Assembly: GCA_942491935.1 (NCBI GenBank)
Contig: CALOCZ010000013.1
Span: forward strand, 1 to 64,000
Origin: JAGTVG01 sp942491935
Lineage (GTDB): Bacteria > Bacteroidota > Bacteroidia > Cytophagales > Cyclobacteriaceae
Length of the DNA: 64,000 nucleotides
Direction of reading: 5' to 3'
In this document: positions 1-9,842 of the stretch, one piece after another
Position numbering within the stretch: position 1 is the first letter of the stretch
Layout: the number at the start of each line of letters is the position of its first letter
Notes under the pieces: model-generated
Databases searched by the model: none
Told to the model about the DNA's origin: nothing
What the model saw: only the letters and a program-made list of their open reading frames with translations
Translations under genes and position numbers: made by a program

Positions 1-1888
1 CGGGTATACAGCATTAATGGGTTCCGATGAGGACAAGGCCTTCCAAGTACTTCGGGAAAACCGCCAAATTCAACAATCGCTGATTAATAATTACAATGGA
101 AAATGGTTGAAAGAGATGGGAGATGGTATACTCGCCCAGTTTGCAAGTGCTACAGATTCCGTTCAATGTGCTATTGAGATTCAGCAACAGGCAAGGAAAG
201 AATTAGATGCAAAGATCCGTATTGGTATTCATCTTGGGGATGTCACCTTTGAAAATAATGATGTTTTTGGGGATGGGGTGAATATCGCCTCCCGTTTGCA
301 ATCTATTGCGGATCCAGGGGGCTTATATTTCTGAATCCGTCTATAATGCCACGAAGTCAAAAGAATATTGACAGCGAAATCCTGGGAGAAGTTAATCTGA
401 AAATGTTAATTATCCTTTCGACCTATTATATTAAAGATAGTGGACTACCTTTTCCATCGAAGCAAAGGACTGATGAGCTTACAGGAAGAAAGAGGACTGA
501 ATCGATTGTTGTACTTCCTTTTGATAACTACACGGGCAGCGATGAACTTGAATATTTTGTAGCCGGGATGCTTCACTGATCGGATCGATAAGTAAAATAA
601 GTGGTATGCGCGTAATTTCCAAAACGACGGCCAATGCATTTAAAAATACTGATAAATCAATACCCGAGATAGCCTCTGGAGCTGGGGGTGGATACGGTGA
701 TTGAGGCTTCCGTCCTGGGCTTGGGAGAAAAGATCAGTCTCCAGGTAAAACTGGTTGAATGCTTACCCTAGAAGAAAAGCAAGTATGGATGCAAAATTAT
801 ATTGAAGACAAAAACCAGATCCTGAATTTGTATAATACTGTGACAAAAGAGATTTCTGATGAGATTAATGTCTTATTAACTCCTGAAGAAGTGCAATTAA
901 TCACCAGTTCCAGAAAGGTTGATAGAGAAGCTTACGATGCATATTTGAAGGGATTTAATTACGCAGGGGATTTAAGTCCTGCATCATTAATTAGAGCAAG
1001 ACAATATCTGAATAATGCCATTGAGAAAGATCCTGATTGGGCACCGCTTTATGCAGCGATGGCAACCATCTCGGTTATCAACAGGATCTGCGTGGGGTTG
1101 AATCACCCGAGACGTGGCAGTTCCCATTGCTTATGAAAATCTCAACAAAGCACTTAAGCTGGACCCGGATCTTGTGGATGCTCATTATGGATGTGCACGG
1201 CATGGCCTTCCGGGACAGCAGAATGGGACTGGGAAAAAGCTGAAAAAGAGTTTTTGAAAGCACTAGCCATTAATCCAAGCCATTCCTTATCACGGATTCA
1301 TTATTCACATATGTTGTATATTTTGCAAAGATCCGATGAAGGATTAGCTCAGGCAAAGCGGGCATATCAATTGGACCCCTTTAAATCCATTGATTCAATC
1401 TACCTATGGAGTAACATTGCTTTGTGAGGGAAATTGTACCTCAGCAGTATCAGTTGTGGAAAATCTTTCTTGCCTCCGATCCAAACAATTTTCTGGCCAA
1501 CAATGTAATGGAACCGGCAGCTTTTCAATGTGGGGATTTAGAACGAGCTTTTGAGGCGCATAAAATTATATCTCCACTTAAGAAAGAGATTATGAATAAA
1601 ATTCAAATAATCTATCACAATGAAGGATTTAATGCTGCATTTGTAGAAATCATGAAACAACTAGAAGATATGGCACTGAAAGATTACCTAGTGCCTGCTG
1701 ATATGGCCATGAGATACTATATGATAAATCAAGATGATAAAGTTCTTGATTGGGATAGAGAAGGAGCTTGAAATACATGATGTAAGTGCACACTTTATAT
1801 TGGCACCGGTTTTTGCAATTTCACCAGGCTGCATGATAATCCAAGGTTTATTGAAGTTCTTAAGAAGATGAACTTGCCACTGCCATAA
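1..1888 (+). pseudogene. Adenylate cyclase-TPR protein, copy 1, frameshifted and cut by window edge
   Basis: This is the first of three tandem paralogues. Its start lies before the window; sequence begins inside the class III cyclase domain, at the point matching codon 15-16 of copy 2. The reading frame is split over at least five fragments by small indels (for example near 316, 400, 475, 570, 755, 1095, 1210, 1430 and 1770). The residual protein keeps the metal Asp and adenine-selecting Lys (WLKEMGDG), the G-V-N-x-A-S-R transition-state motif, a TolB-like segment (VVLPFDNYTG) and a TPR tail ending in a TAA at 1886. No TM helix lies between cyclase and TolB-like parts, unlike copy 3. The 5' ~750 nt are almost identical to copy 2; the rest is clearly diverged. 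Pseudogene or consensus-error-damaged gene. Confidence 0.8.
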
Positions 1889-1901
1889 ATGAGAAAACAT
1901 T

Positions 1902-3849
1902 ATGTCACATAGAAGATTAGCCGCAATTATGTTTTCCGATATCGTCGGGTATACAGCATTAATGGGTTCCGATGAGGACAAGGCCTTCCAAGTACTTCGG
2001 GAAAACCGCCAAATTCAACAATCACTGATCAGTAAGTACAATGGAGAATGGTTGAAAGAGATGGGCGATGGTATTCTCGCCCAGTTTGGAAGTGCTACGG
2101 ATTCCGTTCAGTGTGCTATCGAAATTCAGAAAAGCAAGGAAAGAATTAGGTGCACAGATCCGTATTGGTATACATCTTGGGGATGTCACCTTTGAAAATA
2201 ATGATGTTTTTGGGGATGGGGTGAATATCGCCTCCCGTTTGCAATCTATTGCGATCCAGGGGGTATGTTATATTTCTGAATCTGTTCATAATGCCATACG
2301 AAGTCAAAAGAATATTGACAGCGAACCTCTGGGAGAAGTTAATCTGAAAAATGTTAATTATCCTTTCAAGACCTATTATATTAAAGATAGTGGACTACCT
2401 TTTCCATCGAAGCAAAGGATCGATGAGCTTTTACAGGAAGAAAGAGGACTGAATCGATTGTTGTACTTCCTTTTGATAACTACACGGGCAGCGATGAACT
2501 TGAATATTTTGTAGCCGGGATGCATGCTTCACTGATCGGATCGATAAGTAAAATAAGTGGTATGCGCGTAATTTCCAAAACGACGGCCAATGCATTTAAA
2601 AATACTGATGAAATCAATACCTGAGATAGCCTCTGAACTGGGGGTGGATACGGTGATTGAAGCCTCAGTCCTGGGGTTAGGAGAAAAGATCAATCTCCAG
2701 GTAAAAACTGGTGAATGCTTTTCCCCTGAAGAAAAGCAACTCTGGATGCAGGATTATATGGAAGACAAAGAAAGTCAAATCCTGAATTTATATAGCAAAG
2801 TAACGAAAGAGATCTCTAATGAGATCAATGTGTTGTTGACTCCTGAAGAAGAGCGGTTACCCTTGATCAAGAACAGTTGACAGAGAGGCCTATGAGGAAT
2901 ACCTGAAGGCCCGCTCTTACATGAATGATTTCAGGAAGGAATCCTTATTTAAGGCCCTGGATTATCTGAATAATGCCATTGAGAAAGAACCGGACTGGGC
3001 GCCTCTTTATGCTGGTCTGGCAGAACTCTGGATGTGGATGCAACAGGCTGGGTATGAACCACCTTCTGTTACCGCGCCTAAAATATACGAGAACCTGGAT
3101 AAGGCCATGGGACTTGATCAGGATCTAGCTGAAGTTCATTATCTCAGAGCCATGATTGCCCATCTGGTGGAATGGGATTGGAAAAAGAGCGAAAAAGAAT
3201 TCCTGAAGACCCTGGCTATAAATCCCAACGACCCCTCTTCAAGGTTGTTGTATTCACAGTTGTTGTTGATCATGCAAAGGAATCAGGAAGCATTGGCACG
3301 AAAGAGAGCTGGCGGTAGGCCTTGATCCCTTAAATCTTTTTACGAAGTTGTTGCATTCAGGAACACTGGCGCAGGCAGGTGATTTTAAGGGCTGCTATGT
3401 CTATCGCAGAGGAACTTGTGGCCGCTGATCCGAAGGACATGAACGCTAATTATTTGATTGAGGTGGCAGCTTACAGGTTAGGCGAGTACGACAAAGTAAT
3501 CAGATCAATGAAATATGCACTGCCGTTTTCAATTGAGGAAGATGTTTATGAGGAAATCGTGAGAATCTTTAAAGTATCCGGAATTGTAGCGGCATATGAA
3601 GAATTAATGAAGTATTTGGAGAAGTATGCTGAAAACAATCCTATTTCACCCTTTGATATGACAATGAGGTATATTATTGCTGATCAACCCGATAAAGCCC
3701 TGGATTGGATTGAAAAGGCCTTTGAGGCTCATGATCCGCAAATAACATATATTACTGCATCGGGACGTTTTTTTGAACAATTATTCGAAAATCCCAGATT
3801 TATTACCATTTGTGAGAAAGCTAAACTTCCGATTCCTTTAAATTCTTGA
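1902..3849 (+). pseudogene. Adenylate cyclase-TPR protein, copy 2, frameshifted
   Basis: This copy starts at ATG 1902, 13 bp after copy 1, and opens with the cyclase core motif IMFSDIVGY. The frame is lost near 2128, where an AAAA run replaces the AAA implied by copy 1. It is lost again near 2450-2510, 2610, 2870, 3300 and 3390. Reassembled, it would encode a class III cyclase domain with K-E-M-G-D-G and D-V-F-G-D-G-V-N, then a TolB-like region, then TPRs with motifs such as AINPND and PDKALDWIEKA, ending at TGA 3847. No TM segment is visible. Function if intact would be cAMP synthesis coupled to TPR protein contacts (family knowledge). Either a decaying paralogue or a gene damaged by residual consensus indels. 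Confidence 0.8.
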
Positions 3850-3921
3850 AATTTACTGAAAAATACTAATCTGTATTTGAAACCAGAACTTACATATGTT
3901 TCATCCTGAAAAATAAATATG

Positions 3922-3941
3922 TATTGAAATTAATTTCAATA
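3922..3941. promoter_or_regulatory. Perfect 20-bp palindrome upstream of intact cyclase gene
   Basis: TATTGAAATTAATTTCAATA is a perfect inverted repeat with no spacer, 88 bp before the ATG of the intact cyclase. It lacks a following T tract, so it is not a standard terminator. A dimeric regulator operator is the simplest reading, but no regulator is identified. Confidence 0.35.
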
Positions 3942-4029
3942 TTGTCGGCTTTTCCCATCTCAATTTTTTGTATATTGGAGAGGACAAGTTAGCCAAAAGC
4001 AGATTTTTTAATCCTTTCTTTACACTTTA

Positions 4030-6066
4030 ATGCCAACAAGACGCTTAGCAGCCATCATGTTCACTGACATTGTCGGTTATGATTCCTTATTAAAGGAAGA
4101 CGATAAGAAAGCGTTTGATATCCGCAAGAAAAACCAGCGAATCCACAAGCGATTAATCAAAAAATTCAATGGCCGATGGTTGAAAGAAATGGGTGGCGGT
4201 ATCCTGGCCAGCTTTAACTCCAATATAGATGCTGTGATGTGTGCAGTCTCCATTCAGAAAGCAAGCACAGAAGTTGAAATTCCGGCGCGCATTGGTATTC
4301 ATCAAGGCGATGTGATCTTCGAGAAAAAAGATGTGCTGGGTGATGGGGTAAATGTTGCATCCAGAATACAGAATGCTGTCAGTTCTAATAGCATCGTAAT
4401 ATCTGAAACTGTATACAATGATATTAAGAATAAAGAGGGATTAGAAATTGATTACTTAGGAGAACAACCTTTAAAAGGCGTGACAAAGCCTGTTGGTATT
4501 TATAAAGTTACCTGTCAGGATGAGAACCTTCTGGATTTTTCCTTCGATACCGGTGAACTGGTTCGACCTTTCAGTTTTGGAAGAACTACTATAGTAGTTG
4601 GAATAATGGTCATCGCTTTAATTGCTTACGCATTATATTATTTTCTGCCAAAAGTCATAAATCCACCATCGAAACAGGATCAATCGGTTCTGATCCTTCC
4701 ATTTACAAATTATACAGGTGATACATTGGATTATTTTGTTGAAGGGATGCATGATATTTTGATTGGTAATGTAGGAAAGATTAGTGCTCTACGAGTTTTG
4801 GGCCGGACAACAGCCAATGCCTACAAAGATACTGAAAAGTCACTAACAGAAATCGCTGAGGAATTGGGGGTCAATACTTTTATTGAAGGTTCTGTTTTGT
4901 GCCTGGGGGATGATAGCGTATGCTTACAAGTACAAGTTAGGAGCACTTATCCCCAAGAGAAGCAACTCTGGATTAAGGACTTCAAGGTTGAAAGAAGTGA
5001 GATCCTGAATTTGTACAACAGAGTAACAAAAGAGATATCTGGTGAGATAGGTACAATATTAACACCAAAAGAAGAGCAACTACTTGCCAAATCAAGAACA
5101 ATTGACAAGGAGGTCTATGATTCATATCTGAGGGCTCAGAAATACGATGGAGATTTAAGCAGAGAATCATTGTATAAAGCCCTGGACTATCTGAACGGTG
5201 CCATTGAGAAAGAACCAGACTGGGCACCTCTTTATTCTGCTCTGGCATCAATTTGGGCGTATATAAACCAGGTGGGATATGAACCAGCTTCCGTTACCTT
5301 TCCTGAAATTTATAAGAACCTTTACAAAGCGCTGGAATTGGATCCGAACCTTTCAGAGGTTCATAGAGGACTAGCGTTGATTGCTTATCTGATAGAATGG
5401 GACTGGGAGAAGAGTGAGAGGGAGTTCTTAAAGGCTTTGGCGATTAATCCCAATGATGCCGCGGCAAGAGCGCTGTATGGCCAGCTGTTATGTAATCTGC
5501 AGAGAATGGATGAAGCGATAGCACAGGGTCGGTTGGCACTCGAGCTGGATCCCTTAAGCCCTGATATAAAGGCTTGGTCGGGAGCAATATTTTTTGGTGT
5601 TGGTGATTTTAAAACCACCCTGGCTCTTGCAGAAGAAATTTTAGCTGTTAACCCAGGGGATATTATGGGCAATAGTCTACTGGAAGCTGCAGCTTTTCGT
5701 TTAAAAGAATATGATAAAATGATTAAAGCATGGAGATATGAACTCCCGCTTGTATTTAAATTTACAGAAGAAGATATGCAAGAAATTGAAATTATTTTCA
5801 ACGATCAGGGTTATCTCGCGGCATATGAAAAAGTATTGAAACACCTGGAGGAGTACGCTGAAAATAATTACATTTCAGCTATAAGTATGGCAGCAAGCTA
5901 CATTATGGCAAATCAGCCTGATAAAGCTATGGACTGGCTTGAAAAGGGATATGAACAAAAAGATCCCAAGGTGCCTAACATTACATCCATTTTTTATTTT
6001 GAACCATTATTTAACAATCCCAGATTTATTGCCATTTGTAAGAAAATAAACCTTCCCCTTCCTTAA
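4030..6066 (+). CDS. Class III adenylate cyclase-like protein with TM helix, TolB-like domain and TPRs (copy 3, intact)
   Basis: 678 aa, the only uninterrupted member of the tandem trio. The N-terminal cyclase homology domain (about 1-165) has D13 in FTDIVGY, the adenine-selecting pair K52 and D101, and the transition-state residues N108 and R112 (VNVASR). The second metal-ligand Asp, present as GDG in copies 1 and 2, is Gly here (K52-E-M-G-G56-G). A single TM helix lies at about 186-206. A TolB-like domain follows (SVLILPFTNYTG, EELGVNTFIEGSVL), then TPRs from about 375 to the end (AIEKEPDWAPLY, ALELDPNLSEVH, ALAINPNDAAAR). Family role: ATP to cAMP at the inner face of the membrane, with the C-terminal TPRs outside. 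Loss of the metal Asp makes catalysis doubtful; it may be a regulatory pseudo-cyclase. ATG 4030 gives the canonical domain start. Confidence 0.9.
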   Translation: MPTRRLAAIMFTDIVGYDSLLKEDDKKAFDIRKKNQRIHKRLIKKFNGRWLKEMGGGILASFNSNIDAVMCAVSIQKASTEVEIPARIGIHQGDVIFEKKDVLGDGVNVASRIQNAVSSNSIVISETVYNDIKNKEGLEIDYLGEQPLKGVTKPVGIYKVTCQDENLLDFSFDTGELVRPFSFGRTTIVVGIMVIALIAYALYYFLPKVINPPSKQDQSVLILPFTNYTGDTLDYFVEGMHDILIGNVGKISALRVLGRTTANAYKDTEKSLTEIAEELGVNTFIEGSVLCLGDDSVCLQVQVRSTYPQEKQLWIKDFKVERSEILNLYNRVTKEISGEIGTILTPKEEQLLAKSRTIDKEVYDSYLRAQKYDGDLSRESLYKALDYLNGAIEKEPDWAPLYSALASIWAYINQVGYEPASVTFPEIYKNLYKALELDPNLSEVHRGLALIAYLIEWDWEKSEREFLKALAINPNDAAARALYGQLLCNLQRMDEAIAQGRLALELDPLSPDIKAWSGAIFFGVGDFKTTLALAEEILAVNPGDIMGNSLLEAAAFRLKEYDKMIKAWRYELPLVFKFTEEDMQEIEIIFNDQGYLAAYEKVLKHLEEYAENNYISAISMAASYIMANQPDKAMDWLEKGYEQKDPKVPNITSIFYFEPLFNNPRFIAICKKINLPLP

Positions 6067-6223
6067 ATTCTTACAATTAATCAAAAGTATAATTACCATT
6101 TTAAATTTTTAAAAGTTGATTGTTACTCATTTGTTAGTCAGAAATATGCTGATAAAATTATTTGGATTAGCCCTGTTTCAAAATCAGGTATTGACCATGA
6201 CATCCTGATGTTCAAGTATTATA

Positions 6224-6346
6224 TCAATCCTTTCCATTCTTCTCGGTAAAAAATAAATCCTCGTCCATTCCACCTACAAATCCATTGATAATCACCAGTA
6301 ATGTAAACTGTTTCCAGTTGTTTTTTAAGCCGAGGTTTACATTCAT
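6224..6346 (-). pseudogene. Remnant of an MFS transporter N-terminus
   Basis: In the 430-bp space between the cyclase and the epimerase, a 40-codon minus-strand ORF begins M-N-V-N-L-G-L-K-N-N-W-K-Q-F-T-L-L-V and continues through NGFVGGM. This matches, from memory of the family, the conserved N-terminus of a bacterial MFS group (L-G-L-x-E-N-W-x-Q-F-x-L-L-V-x-x-N-A-F-V-G-x-M). After GGM the sequence no longer looks like a transporter and stops at 6224. No continuation is visible in the other frames toward 6067. I read it as a leftover 5' end of a deleted gene. The rest of 6067-6496 shows nothing I can name. Confidence 0.5.
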
Positions 6347-6496
6347 CCTGATTTACACATTATTATTCTATAATTAATATTTGCACATTAAAATTAATAA
6401 ACTTTCGATAACATATTTTTATCCAGCATTTCTGGCGCTATCTGAAATAAATTCGTAATTATTGACCGTGTTGTTTCAATACTGAATCCTGCTTGT

Positions 6497-7621
6497 TTAA
6501 TCACTTTGATAAATATATTTCCCTGCGCCTCTCCTAAGGTTTCGTTTAATCCAAATGTCTTTGTAATTTTTATAGAAATTGATGATCAAAGGAAGCCTTT
6601 TCAGAATATCCAACTCCGGACTTGTCTGCCATCCAAGCCTTTTTTGTGTAAAGTCATTATTTACAATCCATGGTCGGTCTGTATAATTTAACATCCAGGT
6701 TTGCTCAAAAGGATTTTTATCAAATATGAATCCGAACTTCAATTTTAACAGGATGCCAACCCTGGCCAATACAGGAGAAATATAGATGGGTTTATGGGAT
6801 CCCTCTTGATTCAAAGCTTGCTTTATAGATATGAAAAGATTCTTATGTAAGACCGTACCACTTTGCGATGCCAAAAATGTCTCACAATCTCCCAGTTTAT
6901 CATGTAAAACAATACAACGTTTAATAATTTGAATGACATCTGTTATGTGTATGTAGGGGATACCGGATTCGCCTTTTCCAGGAATCATATTAGAAATTGG
7001 TTTAAATGAAGACCATAACCTGATCAGGCTATAAAGCGGGGGCAATTCGCACCAATCGCTGAATACACCTCCCAGTCTGAGGATTGTTGATGGAATTTTT
7101 AATGAAGCTTTTTTAAGGATTTTTTCACCTTCTGATTTTGATTTGGCATAGGGGATATAATCACTTGCAGGTGAACTTTCATTCAGAGGAAGTCCATTGT
7201 CAGGCGGTTCCAGCGCAGCAATACTACTGGTAAAAAAAATTCTCTGAATTCCAAAATGTGCTGCTGCATTGACTACATTTTCCGTTCCTTTAATATTCGT
7301 GGTTTCATATTCTTCCTGCCAGTCATTTCCAAAGTGATAGTAGGCAACAAGATGAATTACAAAATCTATTTTACCAAAATCCTCCACTACCTTTTTGAAT
7401 ATTAACTTTAGTTTTGAAGCATTTGAGATATCAAGTTCTATCCATGTAACACCCGGGGTGGCTGTGATTAGGGCATCAGATGGTTTCCGTTTATCAATTC
7501 CAACTACAGAATGATCTTTAAAGAGAGCAATAACCAGGGAGGAGCCAATAAAACCAACAGCTCCAGTGATTAAAATCACAGTATCTTTTTTTGAATGGTA
7601 GTTTAATGTGTTATAACTCAT
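6497..7621 (-). CDS. NAD-dependent epimerase/dehydratase (extended SDR)
   Basis: 374 aa. An N-terminal Rossmann fold (LITGAVGFIGS, about residues 17-27) binds NAD(P); an acidic residue after beta-2 (VVGIDKRK) favours NAD. The S...Y-x3-K catalytic set is visible as FTSSIAALE and YAKSK. The C-terminal half resembles 3-beta-hydroxysteroid dehydrogenase/isomerase-like SDRs more than UDP-sugar epimerases (GIPYIHITDVIQII). The substrate cannot be told from sequence. It lies 34 bp downstream of the NTF2-like lipoprotein gene on the same strand, so co-transcription is likely. The ATG at 7621 gives a short leader before the first beta strand, normal for the family. Confidence 0.85.
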   Translation of the reverse strand: MSYNTLNYHSKKDTVILITGAVGFIGSSLVIALFKDHSVVGIDKRKPSDALITATPGVTWIELDISNASKLKLIFKKVVEDFGKIDFVIHLVAYYHFGNDWQEEYETTNIKGTENVVNAAAHFGIQRIFFTSSIAALEPPDNGLPLNESSPASDYIPYAKSKSEGEKILKKASLKIPSTILRLGGVFSDWCELPPLYSLIRLWSSFKPISNMIPGKGESGIPYIHITDVIQIIKRCIVLHDKLGDCETFLASQSGTVLHKNLFISIKQALNQEGSHKPIYISPVLARVGILLKLKFGFIFDKNPFEQTWMLNYTDRPWIVNNDFTQKRLGWQTSPELDILKRLPLIINFYKNYKDIWIKRNLRRGAGKYIYQSD

Positions 7622-7655
7622 CTAAAGAATTAAATCCCGAATAATTTATAAGATC

Positions 7656-8174
7656 TTAATTATCGGATTCGCCAATAATATCTGATGGGGGCATAAATTT
7701 ATATCCCAATTGGCTCAGGATATCCATATTATCGTAAACGACCCTTGCTTCAGTGATCATCCCATCAGCTACCTTGTACAACCCATTGAACCAGAATTTT
7801 ACAGTTTTCCCATCTTTGTACAATGTGGTGACTTCACCCCAATCAGCAACCCACTCTCCGGCTGATTTTCCCTTATCAATATTGATAAGGCCACTGCACA
7901 TTCGTTTATACTTCATGGACACAATGCGTTCTTCCCATCCTCTTTCCCAATCTGAAATATTTTGAGATTTGCTTACTTCAGTATTCAGTGCTGGTCCATA
8001 CGATTTAAAATCGTCTGATAATAGATTTTTCATTACTTCCACATCCTGCTTAATGATGCCATCTATGTATTGATGAACTAACTCGATTTTTTCCTGATCA
8101 TCTCCATCAATGGTAAAATTTGAGGAACATGAAATAAACAGGAAGAGGAATGAGAGAATTAAAAGCGGTTTCAT
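7656..8174 (-). CDS. NTF2/SnoaL-like lipoprotein
   Basis: 172 aa. A short lipoprotein signal ends in the lipobox LFISC at residues 12-16, so the mature protein should be lipid-anchored in the envelope. The remaining ~150 residues have the layout of a SnoaL/NTF2-like alpha+beta barrel: an initial helix with IELVHQYIDGIIKQD, then LLSDDFKSYGPALN, then strands such as GEWVADWGEVTTLYKDG and VKFWFNGLYKVADGMI. Such folds bind small hydrophobic ligands or act as accessory domains; no catalytic residues can be assigned. It is upstream of the SDR gene, probably in one transcript, and is separated from DUF4956 by a terminator hairpin. Confidence 0.75.
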   Translation of the reverse strand: MKPLLILSFLFLFISCSSNFTIDGDDQEKIELVHQYIDGIIKQDVEVMKNLLSDDFKSYGPALNTEVSKSQNISDWERGWEERIVSMKYKRMCSGLINIDKGKSAGEWVADWGEVTTLYKDGKTVKFWFNGLYKVADGMITEARVVYDNMDILSQLGYKFMPPSDIIGESDN

Positions 8175-8237
8175 GATTGTAATATTTATTATGGAACATA
8201 TCTATTCAAGTTAGAAAAATGGTTTTAATTTTCTAAG

Positions 8238-8273
8238 TAAAAAAACTCATCATTTACTAAAAATGATGAGTTT
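8238..8273 (-). terminator. Rho-independent terminator after the DUF4956 gene
   Basis: A perfect 13-bp stem (8243-8255 with 8261-8273, arm AAACTCATCATTT) has a 5-nt loop. On the minus strand it is followed by a T run (complement of 8238-8242). It lies between the end of DUF4956 and the start of the NTF2-like lipoprotein gene and would separate the two transcripts. Confidence 0.8.
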
Positions 8274-8324
8274 AACAGCAATTAAGGCTTTCTTATATTA
8301 TTCTGGTAGTTTCCAGTTTCGTGA

Positions 8325-9014
8325 CTAATAATTGAAACGCATTTTCTTAAAACTATGCCCTATAATAAGTGGATGTTTCTTATTTGGTGAAGGATCATCA
8401 ATATTAATATCCATGAGATAGGATTTCTTCTTATCCTTGGGATCATAATATACTGTGATAATGGCAATACTATCTACAAAACTTATCGATTCAATTTCAA
8501 TTTCTTTAGGCTTTATCCCGGTTTTCCTATAGATGTCATGCATCAGAAGATTTCGGAATTCAGGTTTGACAAGTTCCAGATTGCTGTACTTTATTTTTCT
8601 AGATTCAAGGATCCGGCAGCATATCTTTCTTTCAAGAACGTAGGTTAAACCAATAATGCTGGCATTAAAAATCAACCTCTCGATCAAATTGATCTCTCCG
8701 CCAAAGGAATTAAGCATTCCTACGGCGATCAGAATGAACAGATAGGTCATTTCCTTCAGGTTAAGTGTCTCGCTTCTATACCTGAGCATTGCGAAAATTG
8801 CGAATAAACCAATTCCGGATCCTATCCCAAGGCTAATGTTATTAAACAGATGACCAATAATGAATATAATCAGATTAAACAGGAATAATGAAAAAACAAA
8901 TGGTTTCCTGGTGGATAGACTGTTGAATACCCAAAGAATCAGTATTGCTGCAACAGTTATATTTAAGCTTAATCTGAGAATTAAATCTAAAAGTTGTTGC
9001 GGATCGAAGTTCAT
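8325..9014 (-). CDS. DUF4956 family membrane protein
   Basis: 229 aa. Four or so hydrophobic segments fill residues 10-140 (for example NITVAAILILWVF, FSLFLFNLIIFIIGHLF, LFILIAVGMLNSFGG). A cytosolic C-terminal domain of about 90 residues carries basic and acidic patches. The stretch GIGLFAIFAMLRYRSETLNLKEMTYLF is the recognisable signature of DUF4956, which often sits near polyphosphate VTC-like or CotH-type genes in other bacteria; biochemical role unknown. It is followed by a strong terminator and preceded by the CarboxypepD_reg-like gene with a 96-bp gap. The ATG at 9014 places the first TM near residue 15. Confidence 0.85.
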   Translation of the reverse strand: MNFDPQQLLDLILRLSLNITVAAILILWVFNSLSTRKPFVFSLFLFNLIIFIIGHLFNNISLGIGSGIGLFAIFAMLRYRSETLNLKEMTYLFILIAVGMLNSFGGEINLIERLIFNASIIGLTYVLERKICCRILESRKIKYSNLELVKPEFRNLLMHDIYRKTGIKPKEIEIESISFVDSIAIITVYYDPKDKKKSYLMDINIDDPSPNKKHPLIIGHSFKKMRFNY

Positions 9015-9110
9015 GATTTGAGTTTTTAATTAGTAGTTGTTGTGGTTTAGTAAAATCAGCCGGATAAACCGGATTGATCATCCGGCTGACGGGCATGCAA
9101 TTGCTTGGTT

Positions 9111-9584
9111 TCAAAACATGGTAGTTAAGTTTGCCAGTTTCTTTTGAGTTATTGCTTGAATGTACTCATCATCTGCAGTAAATATCTCCATGTTGCCGGG
9201 CTTATATGGTTCATATTTAGATTGATAAATAACCCTGTAATGATCAGGTGTAACGACGAGTTCAGCCATGACTATCGCGCCATTTTCCAATTGAATGTCT
9301 ATTTCTTTCTTTGAAATTTCATGGACCGGGACTATGTATTTCTGGTATCCCATATAAGAAATAATCAAACATTGTGTCATACAACACCTCGGTATTTCCA
9401 GAAGGAAATTTCCTTCTTCATCAGTTATTGTTCCCATGTGCCTGCATGATATATATACATGGCTTTCTACCAGGGGATCATTCGATTCTGCATCTGTTAC
9501 CTGACCCTTTATGATTATATTTTGTTGTCCGGGGGGAATGCTGGGTAACAGGAAGATAGCTAAGATGTAAATGATGATTTTCAT
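9111..9584 (-). CDS. Exported CarboxypepD_reg-like domain protein
   Basis: 157 aa with a signal peptide (about 1-20). The domain that follows has the carboxypeptidase-regulatory-like beta-sandwich pattern: IIIKGQVTDAESNDPLVESHVYI, then GTITDEEGNFLLEIP, then LIISYMGYQKYIV. In Bacteroidota this domain usually fronts TonB-dependent receptors. Here it stands alone with a ~60-residue tail that contains no plug or barrel, so it is either a stand-alone periplasmic or outer-membrane accessory protein or a truncated receptor. The following 258 bp (9585-9842) hold no gene and should contain the divergent promoters for this gene and the sigma factor. Confidence 0.75.
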   Translation of the reverse strand: MKIIIYILAIFLLPSIPPGQQNIIIKGQVTDAESNDPLVESHVYISCRHMGTITDEEGNFLLEIPRCCMTQCLIISYMGYQKYIVPVHEISKKEIDIQLENGAIVMAELVVTPDHYRVIYQSKYEPYKPGNMEIFTADDEYIQAITQKKLANLTTMF

Positions 9585-9842
9585 GGTCGGTCAATTTGGG
9601 TTGCATCATTTTTTTTGGTTTATGTACTTAATTGACCGGGTCTGGATTGGTAACCCTTATATATAAAGTATATGCACATATTTTCTTCCTGAAATTATCC
9701 ATTGCTAATAACAACATTTCAATTTTCAATCATAGTGCTCTGTTTTCACCTGAATCCATACTAAGCTAAAAGAGGGTATTATTTTAATGTATTAATGAAT
9801 TTTCATATATTGTATATTACAAAGGACTGATTGTACATTTAA

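Noticed and set aside
1688..1981. Minus-strand ORF of 97 codons over the cyclase pair
   Set aside because: It lies antisense across the joined ends of two cyclase copies; no motif or composition supports it.
5385..5801. 138-codon minus-strand ORF inside the intact cyclase gene
   Set aside because: It mirrors the TPR-coding region and is explained by codon use there.
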